Positions 1 through 10,845 of a DNA stretch of 64,000 bases are shown in pieces. The notes below the pieces were generated by a model, which saw only the letters and a list, made by a program, of their open reading frames with translations, made no database searches and had not been told where the DNA came from. The translations under genes and the position numbers were made by a program. Positions within the stretch are counted from its first letter, which is position 1. Each line of letters begins with the position of its first letter. Source of the stretch: Leptobrachium leishanense (lineage: Eukaryota > Chordata > Amphibia > Anura > Megophryidae); NCBI GenBank assembly GCA_009667805.1, contig CM019069.1, positions 91,299,204-91,363,203 on the forward strand, in the 5' to 3' direction.

Positions 1-393
1 AAAAAATCTAAGAATAAAGAGACTTTTTATTGCAGAATAAAAGAATCAACGGTTTATTAGATATTGGATTAAAATGGGAATATTTTTAACATTGGAGCCT
101 ATGGGATTCTCCTGAATAAACCTGTCGAATGAAACCACCGAATGGCAGGGCATTTTGGTAACCTTTCTCAGCTGTTTTGTGTTCTCTGAATAGACGAAGC
201 ATTGCTTCTCTATGGGGAATTCACTGCCCTCGAACAGGTAACGAACAGCCACCGTATGTGCAGGCAATTTGCCAACATTTGGCGAACTGCCTGCTATCTG
301 GATAGCCGAATGGCCAGGGAAGTTAACCGTACGGCTGAATTTCAGTGTTCGGTTACCTTTCGGCCTCAATTCGGAGCTCTTTGAATAACCCTG
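1..393 (-). mobile_element. Non-autonomous DNA transposon end (family A)
   Basis: This is the end of the family that is complete at 26645-27736, here in reverse orientation. It finishes with the terminal motif CTTTGAATAACCCTG at 379-393, the same terminus seen at 27736 and, with one change, at 16259. A diverged subterminal stem-loop lies at about 317-358, and the block at about 16-72 is one copy of the module shared with hAT elements (see findings). It encodes no protein; the short reading frames here are chance. The other end lies outside the window. Confidence 0.7.
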
Positions 394-1149
394 TAATTCT
401 AAAAGTAAAAAGTTAAAGATCGTTTATTCTTTTTAATTTTTGCAAAAACCCTTTGCATTTAAACTTTTTTGTATATTTTGCCAAAGTGCACCAAAACACC
501 AAGCACCGAAATTGCACACAATGTCGGTGCTTTGTGAATAGACTCTTTAGTGTAGTTGGAATTGCTGGGAAATAATTAGGAGAATTCATATTAATTTTAT
601 GCACAGTAAATTTTTGTCAACCACCTAGTAATCTACTAATACGAATCCCCTAGGTTCTTTCCTGATTTTCTGCATGTCTTGTGTAATTTGTTTTCTTTTA
701 ACAATAAGCTTTCTTCTGGAGATGGATAGGGTTTTTTAGTCAATAATAATAAACATTATGTTTCATATTTTCCTGCGCTTCATATGTGTTTGAAACATAT
801 CTTTATGGTTGCGTTTGCTTCTGTAAATATATTGCAAAAGGAGTATAATTGAGATTTATTCAACAGGTCATGAAGAAATATCCTATTCTTGTATCATGTA
901 GTTTGTTCCAAAATAATTATGAATTTGAATTCAGTGTGTAGTGTGTGTATCTAATCTTCCGAGCACATAAAATCTTTATAGATGTATTGTCTTTATTGTG
1001 CATAACCAATATATATTAGAGGTGCATAAACATTTGTCAGAAACCTTAGTAGTAGTGAGTACAGTAGGTTACTTTCAAACTTGAGTGGCCTTTTGGGCTA
1101 TGGTGCAAGAATGCAAATCGTAGTAAATCATAGATTGTAGAGTAAATAG
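394..1149. other. Unclassified AT-rich DNA with a possible MITE relic
   Basis: I see no gene here. Around 480-560 a segment containing CACCGAAATTGC and ending TGTGAATAGACTCTTTAG resembles the subterminal hairpin and end of the element at 9796-10845, so a worn MITE end is possible. The remainder is AT-rich with no recognisable repeat or conserved coding. Confidence 0.4.
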
Positions 1150-1700
1150 TAGAGGTAACATCACTGCTCTATAACCATGGAGACCCAGATTTGAATCCTG
1201 GCCAGAGCACCTCTTCAGTAAGTGTCCTTGGGCAAGGCTCCTAATGGTACATACTTGCCTACCACACAATATCGGCTGTGGAGTCCAGTGGTAATGTCTC
1301 TACTCTTCGACCGTGGAGAAGCAAGTCAAAATCCCATTCAGCACATCCCTCCAATACAGCTGTGGAGAAGTCTCAACTTTACGAGAAGCGGGTTCAACCT
1401 AACCACCAGGTCGCTGCTCTACAATCATGGAAATATGACTCGATCCCACTCAGAAGATGTCCCCAGCGAGTATCCTTGGGCAAGACACCTAACGATATGG
1501 ATGCGCCTACCTCACAAAATACTTGTACATCTTACAGATTGTAATTTGTAAATTCCCTTTGGAAATAGGGTCCCCCTGAATCAGGTTATCATCCATGTGT
1601 GGTATTCTTATGTATCAACTCCTTGTACACTGATCTTGTAAAGCGCTGCGGGAATTTGTGGCAAACTATATAAATAAAGGATGATAATAACAATAAATGT
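1150..1700 (+). repeat. Composite tRNA-derived SINE
   Basis: Two to three tRNA-like heads follow each other at about 1155, 1290 and 1395. Each has a segment like 'GTGGTAATGTCTCTACTC' and a degraded B-box-like stretch (for example AGATTTGAATCCTGG). They are followed by the SINE phrase GTCCTTGGGCAAGRCNCC at about 1227 and 1470, and a tail with AAGCGCTGCGGGAATTTGTGG and ATATAAATAAA at 1637-1678. The tail resembles 3' ends of vertebrate tRNA-SINEs (family knowledge). The repeated heads suggest tandem or nested insertion. It is not a functional tRNA gene, since the heads lack a clean cloverleaf. Confidence 0.6.
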
Positions 1701-2036
1701 TGGTGTATTAATGAAAAAAGGAATTAAAGTTGGGTTCATGTTTCTGCAAAGTTTATTCCTAAAAATCACAGATTCATTGACAATTCCCGTTGGAATAAGG
1801 CAGCATTGGGTGTCCAAGATCACGTTATCTTGATCTGAACTTTTTCTGGAGGATTGCAACCATACTTCACTTCGAAAACAGGCTCCAGAATATGTCCGTA
1901 AAGTTAGATTACATCGGTCATATGAGCTGTTGCTCTGTAACTTGCATCAACTTTGGACACTGCAGTCTCTGTAAGTCTCCAAGAGACTTGCAGAAGTACC
2001 AGGATTGACCAGAAGAAGGAGCCCTTTGCATGGTAA
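1701..2036. other. No recognisable feature
   Basis: I see no gene, terminal repeat or tandem array between the SINE tail and the first base of the DIRS inverted repeat. Confidence 0.4.
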
Positions 2037-2217
2037 TTGTGGATTATTCCAGCCTTGGTGTCAGAATAATCTTAATTTTAATAAAGACAGGAGGCGAATA
2101 TTTTGCATTCTCTTTTCTTTACTAAATCATCAGCAGCAAGGAAAGTTTACATAGCAACAGCAGTAACCAATAAACAATAAGAGTGTAGTAAGTCCTTAGC
2201 CACGCCCTCTTTTCTTG
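2037..2217. repeat. DIRS right inverted terminal repeat
   Basis: About 2094-2217 is the reverse complement of about 7681-7800. The shared sequence runs from the GCCACGCCCTCTTTTCTTG edge at about 2200-2217 out to the CTCTTTTCTTTACTAAATC part near 2110. The outermost 2037-2093 is specific to this end and reappears inverted at 2757-2813 in the internal complementary region. Confidence 0.85.
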
Positions 2218-2739
2218 GAAGCTGGACGAGCAGGAGAGACGTGACTGAGAAAACCAGAAATCCAGGAAGGTGGAAGGAAAATGGAAAACGAAGCGGAGAA
2301 GATCCAACTAGGCGGAAGTCCAGGAGACTTGGAGATACAAAACTGGAAGCAAACGGCCATCCGGGGTGAAGGGAGACCACAGGAGCAAGTCAAACTGAGG
2401 AGAAAGCAGAGGATATGTGAAAGCACCATGCAAAGGAGGCCTGACACTCAACAGCCAACTAGCAAAACATTAAAACGAAGAACTATCAAATGGTAAGCCA
2501 ACATCGAGACAGTAGTCCGAGGGCCGGCTGACAAAACATACAAACCCTACTAAGGGGAGAAAAGAGATTAGACAAATGTACAAGGCGAAGTGGAAACGCA
2601 TAAATCATACAAAAGAACACCCAGACAACGATTATACATTTATGCCACTTTAGAAAATTTATTAAATCCTTTTTTTTTTTTTTGGAAATGTAGCAGAAAA
2701 TAAATAGTACAATGTAAGCCAACCCGGGCCTGGGCGGGC
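2218..2739. other. DIRS spacer between right repeat and internal region
   Basis: A purine-rich stretch (many GGAG and GAAG triplets on the plus strand) lies between the right terminal repeat and the internal complementary region. Short overlapping frames on both strands here have no family resemblance. I treat it as 3' non-coding sequence of the DIRS element. Confidence 0.5.
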
Positions 2740-2846
2740 GGGAAAAATATTTGCCTCCTGTCTTTATTAAAATTAAGATTATTTTGACACCAAGGCTGGA
2801 ATAATCCACAATTTTATATCAAGGCAGGAGGCTTCATATTTTGCAG
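2740..2846. repeat. DIRS internal complementary region (ICR)
   Basis: The left half (about 2740-2811) is the reverse complement of the right outer end (2037-2113), including the GACACCAAGGCTGGAATAAT core. The right half (about 2812-2846, with CTTGATATAAAATTG on the minus strand) matches the left outer end at about 7795-7829. One short internal segment therefore holds the two element tips joined. In the DIRS model this serves as the template that restores the ends in a circular intermediate. Confidence 0.85.
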
Positions 2847-2848
2847 TT

Positions 2849-5800
2849 TTAAAGCTGCACCAAAGCCCCAGAAGCATGGGAACGAGGACGGAAATAGAAG
2901 GTATGAAAAGTAGCCGCCCTAGACCAATCAGCCGCCTGTAGAATATCAGCCAGAGAGCCCCCAGCGTCCGCAACAGAGGAAGCCGCTGCGCCCCGCACGG
3001 AGTGAGCGCCAAAGTGGGGAGCAACGCCCGCTAGGGAGAGCAGCCAGCGAACCCATCTAGAGAGGGTAGGAGAGGAGACAGGTTTGTACGGAGAGACATA
3101 AGAAACCAAAAGTTGGCCAGTGAGAGAAGAGCGCAAAGGACGCAAACGAGAGAGGTAAGTAGTAACACAACGAGCCACACACAGTAGAGGATTAGAGAGA
3201 AAGTAAGGGTAGAAAACTTTGCAGGACAGAGTTTTAGTACGCCTGGTAAGCGTGAAGACGACACCCTCAGGGGAGAAAGCCACGGCGTGCGCATCGAATG
3301 CCCTAACATCAGAGACACGTCGAAAGGAAAGCAAACATAAAAGAACCGTTAATTTTGCCGAGAGCTGACGGAGGGTTAGTGAGTCGTTATCCGGCCAGTT
3401 ACGCAGGAAGTCGAGCATCAGCGCCACATCCCAGAACACCACATATTTAGGAGCCGGCGGGCGAGCGAGTCTAATGCCACGGAGGAGACGACAGACAGAA
3501 GGGTCCCTACCCACAGGAACGCCCGCTAGGGGGACGTGAGCCGCCGAGATAGCCGAGCTGCACAGGTTAATGGTACGATAGGACTTTCCCAACGTGGAAA
3601 GGTTCGCCAAAAAATTGAGGATCAACTGTAGAGGGGCAGTAGCAGGATCAGCCTGTTGTTGCAAACACCAGCCACACCAAGTTCTCCAAGCGTAACGATA
3701 ACTCTTTCTCGTGCCGGGAGCCCAGGAGTCCCATAGTAACGAGCGAGCTGCGTCTGATAGTCCCGGCAGCATGCAGGGTCCCCGGAAATCGTCCACGCCA
3801 CCAGGGGAAGATTGTTCTCCAAGACCATCGGGTGTGGTCTGCCTTGGGGATCCAACAGAATGGATCGGAAGGACGGGAGCAGAAGTGGATGGAGGCAGGA
3901 GAGTTCCAGCGTCAGTGGAAACCAGGGTTGAGCATGCCACAAGGGCGTGAGAAGGAGCATCCGGATCCCCCGTCGGCGGACTTCTTGGATCGTTCGCTTG
4001 ATCATCGGGAATGGCGGAAAAGCGTAGGCCCCCGACGGTGGCCAAGGTTGGAGGAAAGCGTCCACCGCCGTCGCCTGTGGGTTCCGGAAGCCAGCTGAAG
4101 TAAGCCTCTGTTTGATGATTCAAGCGGGAAGCGAACAGATCGAGATGAAACGGTCCCCTCAGTTCCGACAGGCGGCAGAACGTAGCAACGTCCAGTTTCC
4201 AATCGCTGGAGTCCCTCCAATATCTCAAAAAGCAATCTGCCACAAAATTGGAAGAACCGGGAAGGTATTCCACCCTGAGGGAGATGTTCCGGTCCAAACA
4301 GTAATTGAAGAGGGAAAGCGTGAGGTCTGACAGGAGCTTGGAGCGGGAACCCCCTAGGCGGTTCACGTATTGGACCGCGGAGATGTTGTCCATCCGGAGA
4401 AGAAGAGTGCAGTTCCTGAGGTCCTGGGTAAAACTGCGAACGGCAAACGAGCCGGCGATGAGCTCCAGGCAATTGATGTGAAGTTGCCGTTCCTCCGGAG
4501 CCCATGCTCCGCCTGTGGATATAGTGCCGCAAGTTGCTCCCCAGCCCGATTGGCTGGCATCGGATTCCAGGATGAAATCCGGCAGTGAGCCGAAGATGGC
4601 CCGGCCGTTCCAGGCCTCCATGTGGCGTAACCACCATAGGAGCTCCACTCGAACCTCCGGGGTGATGGAGACCAGCTGGTCGTAGGAGGGGTTGAGACGA
4701 AGGTGTGTTGCCTTCAGGCGTTGCATCGCCCGATAATGTAGTGGACCAGGGAAAATGGCTTGGATGGAGGAAGAGAGTAGACCTACAACACTTGCCAAAT
4801 CTCGGAGGCAAATGGTGTCCATGCCAAGGATTCCGCGTAGGGATTTTTTGATGGCTCGAAGCTTTTGCGGGGGAAGCCGCAGCTGGCAAGACATTGAGTC
4901 TATATCGAATCCGAGGAAGGTGATGGTTTGGGCAGGACGCAGTGCCGATTTGTCCCTGTTGATAATGAAGCCCAGGTCTTGTAGGAGCGTAACCACCAGG
5001 GTTGTACGGTGAGAGGATTGCGCGGGGTCCTGTGCCAATATAAGAATGTCGTCCAGATATATGATCGTCCTGACGCCTTGGGATCGTATAAAGGCCATTA
5101 CCGGTTTGAGCAGCTTCGTAAAACACCATGGCGCGGAGCTGAGGCCGAACAGCAGGCAAGTGAACTGCCAGAGGTCGTGATGCCAGTGGAACTGCAGGTA
5201 CGGACGGTGAGTGGGATGGACCAGGACCGTGAGGTAAGCGTCTGTGAGGTCCAATCTCGTGAACCATTCGCCGTCTCGGAGGAGGTCCCTGAGGAGGTGT
5301 ATACCCTCCATTTTGAAGTGGCGGTAGGCCACGAAGGTGTTGAGAGCTTTTTGGTTTATAACCGGTCGAAGGTCCCCAGATTTTTTGTGAACCAGGAATA
5401 TAGTGCTGATGAAGCACAGGGAACCCCTGACGGGAGTGATGGCGCCTTTTAACTGCAAGGAGCGAAGTTCCCGGTCTATCAAGTTTGCCTCTTCTGAGGA
5501 ATAATGGGCCGGGGACGGGGTAGCAAACTGGACGGGAACCTGGGAGAAGTCTATTAAATAACCTGCTACCGTTCGCAAAATACACGAGTCTGACGTGAGT
5601 TTGCGCCATTTGTGAAGGAAATAGCGTAAGCGACCCGCGACCGGAATGTGTGGAGGTGGGAGCGCCGGGACACTTACCAGCGGAGTAGCGGCGTCTGGGT
5701 CTGTTGAAGCCGCGACCAACAGGGACTCCGCACGCCAGGATCGGGCTGGGTCTGTATTGCACGTCCTGGTTTGACGTGAAGCGAGGTCTATAGGCAGCAT
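2849..5800 (-). pseudogene. DIRS pol: reverse transcriptase, RNase H and tyrosine recombinase
   Basis: This is an open frame of 983 codons. The RT domain spans roughly residues 90-360, with RLDLTDAY carrying the first catalytic Asp and the YLDD box near residue 247. RNase H follows near 400-530 (ESDASQSGWGA near 413). The C-terminal third (about 650-983) is a tyrosine recombinase: the catalytic Arg lies in SFRRVSD (near 828), HxxR in HSVRGAA (near 933), and the nucleophile Tyr in TFYFR (near 970). The stretch around residues 575-670 is proline-rich noise, while another frame (3622-4065) encodes the expected family sequence. The long frame is therefore probably a fusion created by a small indel near 4075. 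Its product would have copied the element RNA and inserted circular DNA by recombination. Confidence 0.85.
3622..4065 (-). pseudogene. DIRS RT/RNase H ORF C-terminal segment in a shifted frame
   Basis: In a frame one base off from the main pol frame, this stretch encodes motifs typical of the region after RNase H in DIRS and related elements: GAYAFPPFPMI, then PLWHAQPWFP about 20 residues on, then a PQGRPHP segment. In intact DIRS elements the RT/RNase H frame and the recombinase frame overlap out of phase (family knowledge). I infer that this was the natural end of the RT/RNase H protein and that an indel near 4075 moved the upstream part into the recombinase frame. The frame stays open past the conserved part. 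Confidence 0.7.
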
Positions 5801-5935
5801 TAGAACGGCTGGCGACCCGACCTCTTGGTGCGCCAGCCCTGGAGGAAAAACGTTGTTGGGGGTGGAAAACCCGTTTCATATTTGATTGAACCTTTTGAAG
5901 GTTCGTATAAACGTTAACCTTTCGGTTAAGGTCTC

Positions 5936-6991
5936 TCATGAACAGATCTCCAAACAGTAAGCCTTTTGCTGCCGGACCCAATTGCTTGGTAGCCATGCTA
6001 ATGAGCTTTGCATCCAGCCGAAACAGCGCTGCCTTACGGCGTTCAGACGAAATGCCGACGTTGGCATTACCCAACAGAGGGCACGCTGTGCCCATTCGCG
6101 GACTAGAGCAGGATCAAGCGGGCTGTTATTGGCTAGCGCTTCGTCCGCCATTACGAATATAAGTGAAAGGGGACCGGAGACGTCCAGAAGCTTGTCCTGG
6201 GCGACGCGGAGACCCTGTTCCAAACCCTTTCTGGGGTCCCTGCCAGCCTTACCCATGAAGGTGACGAAGTCTTCGTCAAATTCAGGGGTAAGGGAGACCT
6301 TATCACGTAGAGTGGGGCGAGGACATTCGGCCCGCAAGCGCGCCCTATCGGCCTTGTCCAGGGGGCAGCGCAACCAGAAGCGCAAAAAGTCCGCTATATG
6401 GTCCGGTGGTAACCAAGCGGAGGACCTAGGGTGGGTGGTGGTGCGCGGGTCAAAGAAGGGCAAACCTCGGGAGTCGAGGAGCTGTAACTGGGTATCCGCG
6501 GACGCAAGGGAGCGTGGCGGCGCAGGCTTGGTAGCGAGGGGTATGATTGCCATAGCATCGGAACGGGGCTCACCCGTTGAAACTGGAGTAGCCGGTGGGT
6601 TACCGGTGGATTCCATATCCTCCTCTTCAGGATAATCAGCCTGGTAGTCATCCAGGTCATAAGTGTCTATACCCTTAGGTTCTGAAACACATCTGGAGGA
6701 TTTTTTAGCTGGTCCTTTACCCTTGCCAGCGGATTCTGACTGGCCTTTCCAGGGTCTTTTTCGTGAAGGTTCAGCAGACTCGGATAGGTCCGAGTGCGAA
6801 CCGTCAGAGTGGGCCGGTGAGTGCGCCCTTGAAAGAACTGGGGGTTCCGGAGGGGGGCTGGAGGAAGGCTCGCGAGCGCTATGGGGAGGGTTTCTGAAAT
6901 GGCAGCCAGCAGCCAAGCTTTTAGTTCCTCCTGGTTGGAGGGAAGTTGTGGGGGATCCATAAGGATTCAGACCAGGAAAAACGGGGCTCAC
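5936..6991 (-). pseudogene. DIRS gag-like protein, frameshifted
   Basis: The frame has 351 codons. The N-terminal half is low complexity (Pro, Ser, Glu), followed by SRKRPWKGQ and an acidic stretch. A more globular part around residues 200-300 contains an LPPDHIADFLRFW segment and ends near WAQRALC. The conserved continuation (containing NANVGISSERRKAALFRLD, then a Gln/Arg-rich tail) lies in another frame from about 6075 to about 5690. A one-base shift near 6085-6095 therefore breaks the gene. The protein would package element RNA; no zinc knuckle is seen, as is usual for DIRS gag. The ATG at 6991 is the first in frame; the leader upstream is non-coding. Confidence 0.7.
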
Positions 6992-7680
6992 CCGCAGGAA
7001 ATATATAAATATATTTTTAATAATGCGATCCTTGATAGCGGATCTAGGCGCCGCAGAGCAGGCTTACACGCGATTTCGCAGGTTTTTTTAAGGATCCGCC
7101 GGAGCGGATTACACAGATATTCGGGGCTCACCCGAGGTAGCAGGAGAGGGTCCGTGCAGCAGGCTTTCTTTGGATATTTGAGAGCGCGTTGGAAGAATGA
7201 CGGCACCTGCCGACATAGACCTCGGCACGTAGCGGAATGGCGGCAGTTATTCTTCCGAACAAGTGAAGTTGGCTGCCGGCGCATACGCAGAGACAAAGCT
7301 GCGCTACTCTGAGGCAAGTGCTAACATGCGGGGCTGCGCGCGCAGGAAAAAGACGCCGTTAGCATAAAAAACACATTCGGATAATGAAAGAATCATTAAA
7401 TATAAAAAACAGTGTACCCTGCACCCGGCGGCCTAGGGAGAATGTCCTCTTAGTCCGCCGGGAGAGGGGAAAAAACGGAGGCAAGCGCAAGCCTGCAGGC
7501 GGGAAAGTGCCCACGCAGCAGGTAAACCTAAGAAAAAAACGGTTTAAAATATAGAAACCTAATTAACAACTAGCAATACTTTATTTAATCAGATATCATA
7601 TACTGAAAGCAATAAAACAACTGAAATATATCCTGGCGTCCAGGAGCTGTTATAAAAACGACTCACCTGGAGGCCAGCAG
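6992..7680 (-). other. DIRS 5' leader
   Basis: This is the region between the left inverted repeat and gag. It contains two spaced GGGGCTCACCCG motifs (6984-6995 and 7126-7137) and GC-rich segments around 7320-7510 unlike the AT-rich host. The frames at 6881-7312 on both strands show no domain. It probably holds the promoter and untranslated leader. Confidence 0.5.
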
Positions 7681-7829
7681 CAAGAAAAGAGGGCGTGGCT
7701 AAGGACTTACTACACTCTTATTGTTTATTGGTTACTGCTGTTGCTATGTAAACTTTCCTTGCTGCTGATGATTTAGTAAAGAAAAGAGAATTCAAAATAT
7801 GAAGCCTCCTGCCTTGATATAAAATTTAA
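7681..7829. repeat. DIRS left inverted terminal repeat
   Basis: This is the partner of 2037-2217. The two are near-identical in opposite orientation over about 110 bp, from AAGAAAAGAGGGCGTGGC out to AAAGAAAAGAGAATTC. The outer tip (CCTCCTGCCTTGATATAAAATT) differs from the right tip and matches the ICR at 2812-2846. Confidence 0.85.
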
Positions 7830-9795
7830 ATTTGTTTTCCCATAACATAACTAGTTCCTGCCAATGGTTTTATGGAAAACAATTTGTACGTAAAATACAT
7901 TTTATATGATTGGAAGAGGTTGAGATAGTATCCTAATACAGTTGGTCTATACATTTAGGTAGAATTCCTACCTAACTGAAGTGTTGTAAGCCACCGTAGC
8001 TAGAAATACAGAAATTATGGGGGGTATGAGTCCTGAGGGTCGTAAGTAGAGAGTGTTATATTTTCCCCAGTTCATGTCAAAAGGCAGTTATACCTCTAAG
8101 TCTTTCAGAGGATATAAAAAGTAGGCTATATTGAGAACCATTTTCAAAGACATGCAAATAAACTATAAAATCATATAATTTGTAAAGGTGTGCTTTGATA
8201 GGGTGAACCTGGAAACTGAAGTGAGACTTAAAACACCAAAGCTATATCATAAAGGCGATAAGAGACATTTTTGTCTCACTCTTCGTTCCATTAATAGGGT
8301 TTCATTCTGTATGGTTAAAACATACATTGCGAATCTGAAATTGTGCTGTATGTCAAATTGCATAATGTTAGTCTTTTTTCATAATGGCATCAGTAATCAT
8401 TGAAGCGCTGTAATCTTATGCACACCTTTCACATCATTAGAATAAGAAAAACATAGCTCCTGACCCTGGTAGCACTATATTAATACATTTTGACTATGTG
8501 CTTTTTGAAGCAATTAATGTCAATGTGTTTTATTATGTCTGTATGATTTATTCTGCACCCTGTGTTTACAGGGCTAGTGATAAATTTAGTTATGAACTGC
8601 ATAGATTGCATTGCTTTGGTTTTCTGAATTAAATCATTTCACAGCCCAAGTCTGCTGCAACCCTTTCACTTTTGATTACAGATTACTGCTAGAATGTCAT
8701 AGCAATGCAAATCTGTTGCCCTAGGGAATTCTATGTAAATGTTACAAATACATTAGTGCTACACTATTAAACTGAATATCTGACTATATGGTAACATGTA
8801 GCAGGGAGCATACTGAAAGGTGACTGGAGGCACAAAAACTAATTGTTTATTAAACATTATTCCATATTTCAGTTGAAAAAGAATATATTTATTTTCATTC
8901 ACGGTTTGGCAATAAGAAGTATGTTTAATTACAGAAATAAAAGCTGAAAGACAAAAGCTTTTCTTTTTTTATTTCTGTTTCACAATAAATAATACATGGG
9001 CGTATGACAAACAGCAGGAGACAAACTATAGCTACTAAACGTACGTATGATGTGATGTGTATCAATCATTTTATATGGTTACTTTGTGGATTTTGTTTAA
9101 TCTTATTATTATCTTATTAGTATCTTATTATTGAATGAATAGGACAAGGTACAATGAGTTACAAATATTGACAAAAATTGACGTAAATCAGTGTTAAGGA
9201 AAATGATAAGAGAAGGGAGAAGGAGATAAAAAGGGTGTGGATGCTATGTTGTTTATACATTTAACAACATTCCATACAGTAAATATTCTAAAAACAGCCA
9301 TTCTCCATATTTAAAATATTGTGATCAATCAGCCTTGAGGTGTGCTTGATTCTGAGCTGAGGGTTTCTTCTCGGCACTCCAGCTAGTTCAGCAATATATA
9401 GCGACATATACTGACCCCAGAAACTGCAGCCCTGGGAATACTTTGCTAATCTGTCTCCAGCCCCCATAATGTTTAATCATTGCAAAATACACGCATTTAA
9501 CAGACAGTCACTTTCTCAGGCTTCATCCGTTACATGATATAATAACATGAGAAATCTCAATGTATCCTTCCTTGTAAAATACTTTGCCAATAAATAAATA
9601 ATTAAATAGAAACTCTGACAGCATTGTTAGGAAAAATACAAAATCACTTTATTTAGAAATACACAATCACATAAACGACAGTGCGCAATCAGTTTATAAA
9701 GAAGTGCATGATCATAAATGCTATCAATCCAATAAAATAATTTATACATAGATGTAGAGATCCATGAGGTGCCTAATAATGGCTACACAGACTTT
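7830..9795. other. AT-rich DNA without a recognisable gene
   Basis: About 2 kb with no frame above 71 codons and no terminal inverted repeats that I can pair. At 9545-9600 the tail phrase GAAATCTCAATGTATCCTTCC is present, which also ends the SINE at 17480-17616, so a short SINE 3' relic lies there. Confidence 0.45.
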
Positions 9796-9813
9796 CAGGT
9801 TTATTCACTAAGG

Positions 9814-9998
9814 CAGTGGTTCCCAAACCTGTCCTCAGGACCCTCTGCCTCGCCAGGTTTGCCAGATGTTTGAAGCACAGCAGCACAGGTGATATGATTT
9901 TCTGCTCAGTGATTGCAGGATTCAGTCTGTATTTCTCCAAGGTGATCTGCAAAATCTGGCCTGTTTGAGGGTCCCAAGGACAGGTTTGGGAAACACTG
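9814..9998 (+). mobile_element. 185-bp hAT MITE
   Basis: The ends CAGTGGTTCCCAAACCTGTCC and GACAGGTTTGGGAAACACTG are inverted repeats of each other, and the interior is mostly palindromic. It is flanked by 8-bp duplications CACTAAGG (9806-9813) and CACTAAAG (9999-10006), which match at 7 of 8. An 8-bp duplication and CAG-type ends indicate the hAT superfamily. It has inserted inside the terminal repeat of the 9796-10845 element. Confidence 0.85.
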
Positions 9999-10731
9999 CA
10001 CTAAAGGGTGAAGTCAGGAGAAGATTCAGGAGAAGTGAAAAATCTAGGTCAAAATGGTCAAACCAGAAAAATTCTCCCAATTATCTCACTTTCCAAACCA
10101 GCTATTTGAGTAGTTATTCAGTGAGAGCCGATCTGGCCCTGAAATGTCACTGAACAGGGAATTTCTCCGTGCGGTGACATTTCGGGGCCATGCTGCTATT
10201 CAGAGAGCAGACAGTTCGCCAAATTTTGGCGAACTGCCATCAAGTATGGTGCCTGTTTGAAGGCAGTGAAATAGCCCATAGAGAAGCAATGGTTAATCTA
10301 TTCAGAGAACACCGAACAGCAGTGAAAAGTTGCTGAAGTGCCCTGCTGTTTGGTGCTTTCATTCGACAGGTTTATTCAGGCAAATCCCATAGACTTCAAT
10401 GTTAAAAAATATTTCCTTTAAATTCAATATCTAATAAACCGTTTATTATTTTAATCTGCAGTAAAATGTCTATTGAATTTTTTAGGGTCGTTAAGGCATT
10501 TTTCAGGATTTTTTCAGCAATTTATTTTCAGTTTTTTTTTCCCACCTGGTCGGCACTGTGCTCGGCAGCCCTCCGGCGTGTTTGGCGGGTTTGCAGCGGG
10601 TTTGCAGCGGTAGCCAGCTGGTTTTTCGGTGGCCGATTCCCTGCAATTCGGGGACCCTGCGCTGAATGCTGAATTCACTGCAGGGTGGGGAAATTTGATT
10701 CCCCAAAGTGCAGGGAAATACAGGGACCAGA

Positions 10732-10766
10732 AGAGCACCGAAATGTCGGCGACATTTCGGTGCTCT
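10732..10766. repeat. Perfect subterminal hairpin
   Basis: The arms 10732-10747 and 10751-10766 are exact reverse complements of 16 bp, separated by GGC. It sits about 80 bp inside the right end of the 9796-10845 element, in the same relative position as hairpins in family A. Confidence 0.9.
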
Positions 10767-10845
10767 CTGAATAAACCCTTGGTCTAGATTAATGTTCTCT
10801 TCTCCTACCAATTCTCCAGACTTCACCCTTTAGTGAATAGGCCTG

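Larger units (their letters stand above)
2037..7829 (-). mobile_element. DIRS tyrosine-recombinase retrotransposon
   Basis: This 5.8-kb element reads on the minus strand in the order left inverted repeat (about 7829-7681), leader, gag, RT/RNase H, tyrosine recombinase, internal complementary region (2846-2740), spacer, right inverted repeat (2217-2037). That architecture, with a recombinase in place of a DDE integrase, defines the DIRS order of YR retrotransposons, which integrate without a target duplication; none is visible here. The internal region carries complements of both outer ends, as needed for the circular-intermediate model. Coding capacity is broken by at least two frameshifts (about 6090 in gag, about 4075 in pol), so this copy is probably dead, although its ends are well preserved. 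Confidence 0.92.
9796..10845 (+). mobile_element. Non-autonomous DNA transposon with nested hAT MITE
   Basis: The left terminus CAGGTTTATTCACTAA at 9796 is split by the inner MITE and resumes at 9999 as CACTAAAGGGTGAAGTCAGG. The right terminus GACTTCACCCTTTAGTGAATAGGCCTG ends at 10845, giving a terminal repeat of about 26 bp. No matching target duplication is visible. Near the right end, 10732-10766 folds into a 16-bp perfect stem with a GGC loop. About 10419-10480 is a copy of the module shared with families A and hAT. The internal part (10560-10670) is GC-rich and codes for nothing recognisable. Confidence 0.75.

Noticed and set aside
1150..1450. tRNA genes
   Set aside because: The tRNA-like heads are degenerate, repeated and followed by SINE tails; no complete cloverleaf can be formed.
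4002..5690. Long minus-strand frame overlapping DIRS pol
   Set aside because: Beyond about 5690 it is Pro/Gly/Arg-rich with no domain, while the RT motifs lie in the other frame. Only its first part (6095-5690) looks like gag continuation.
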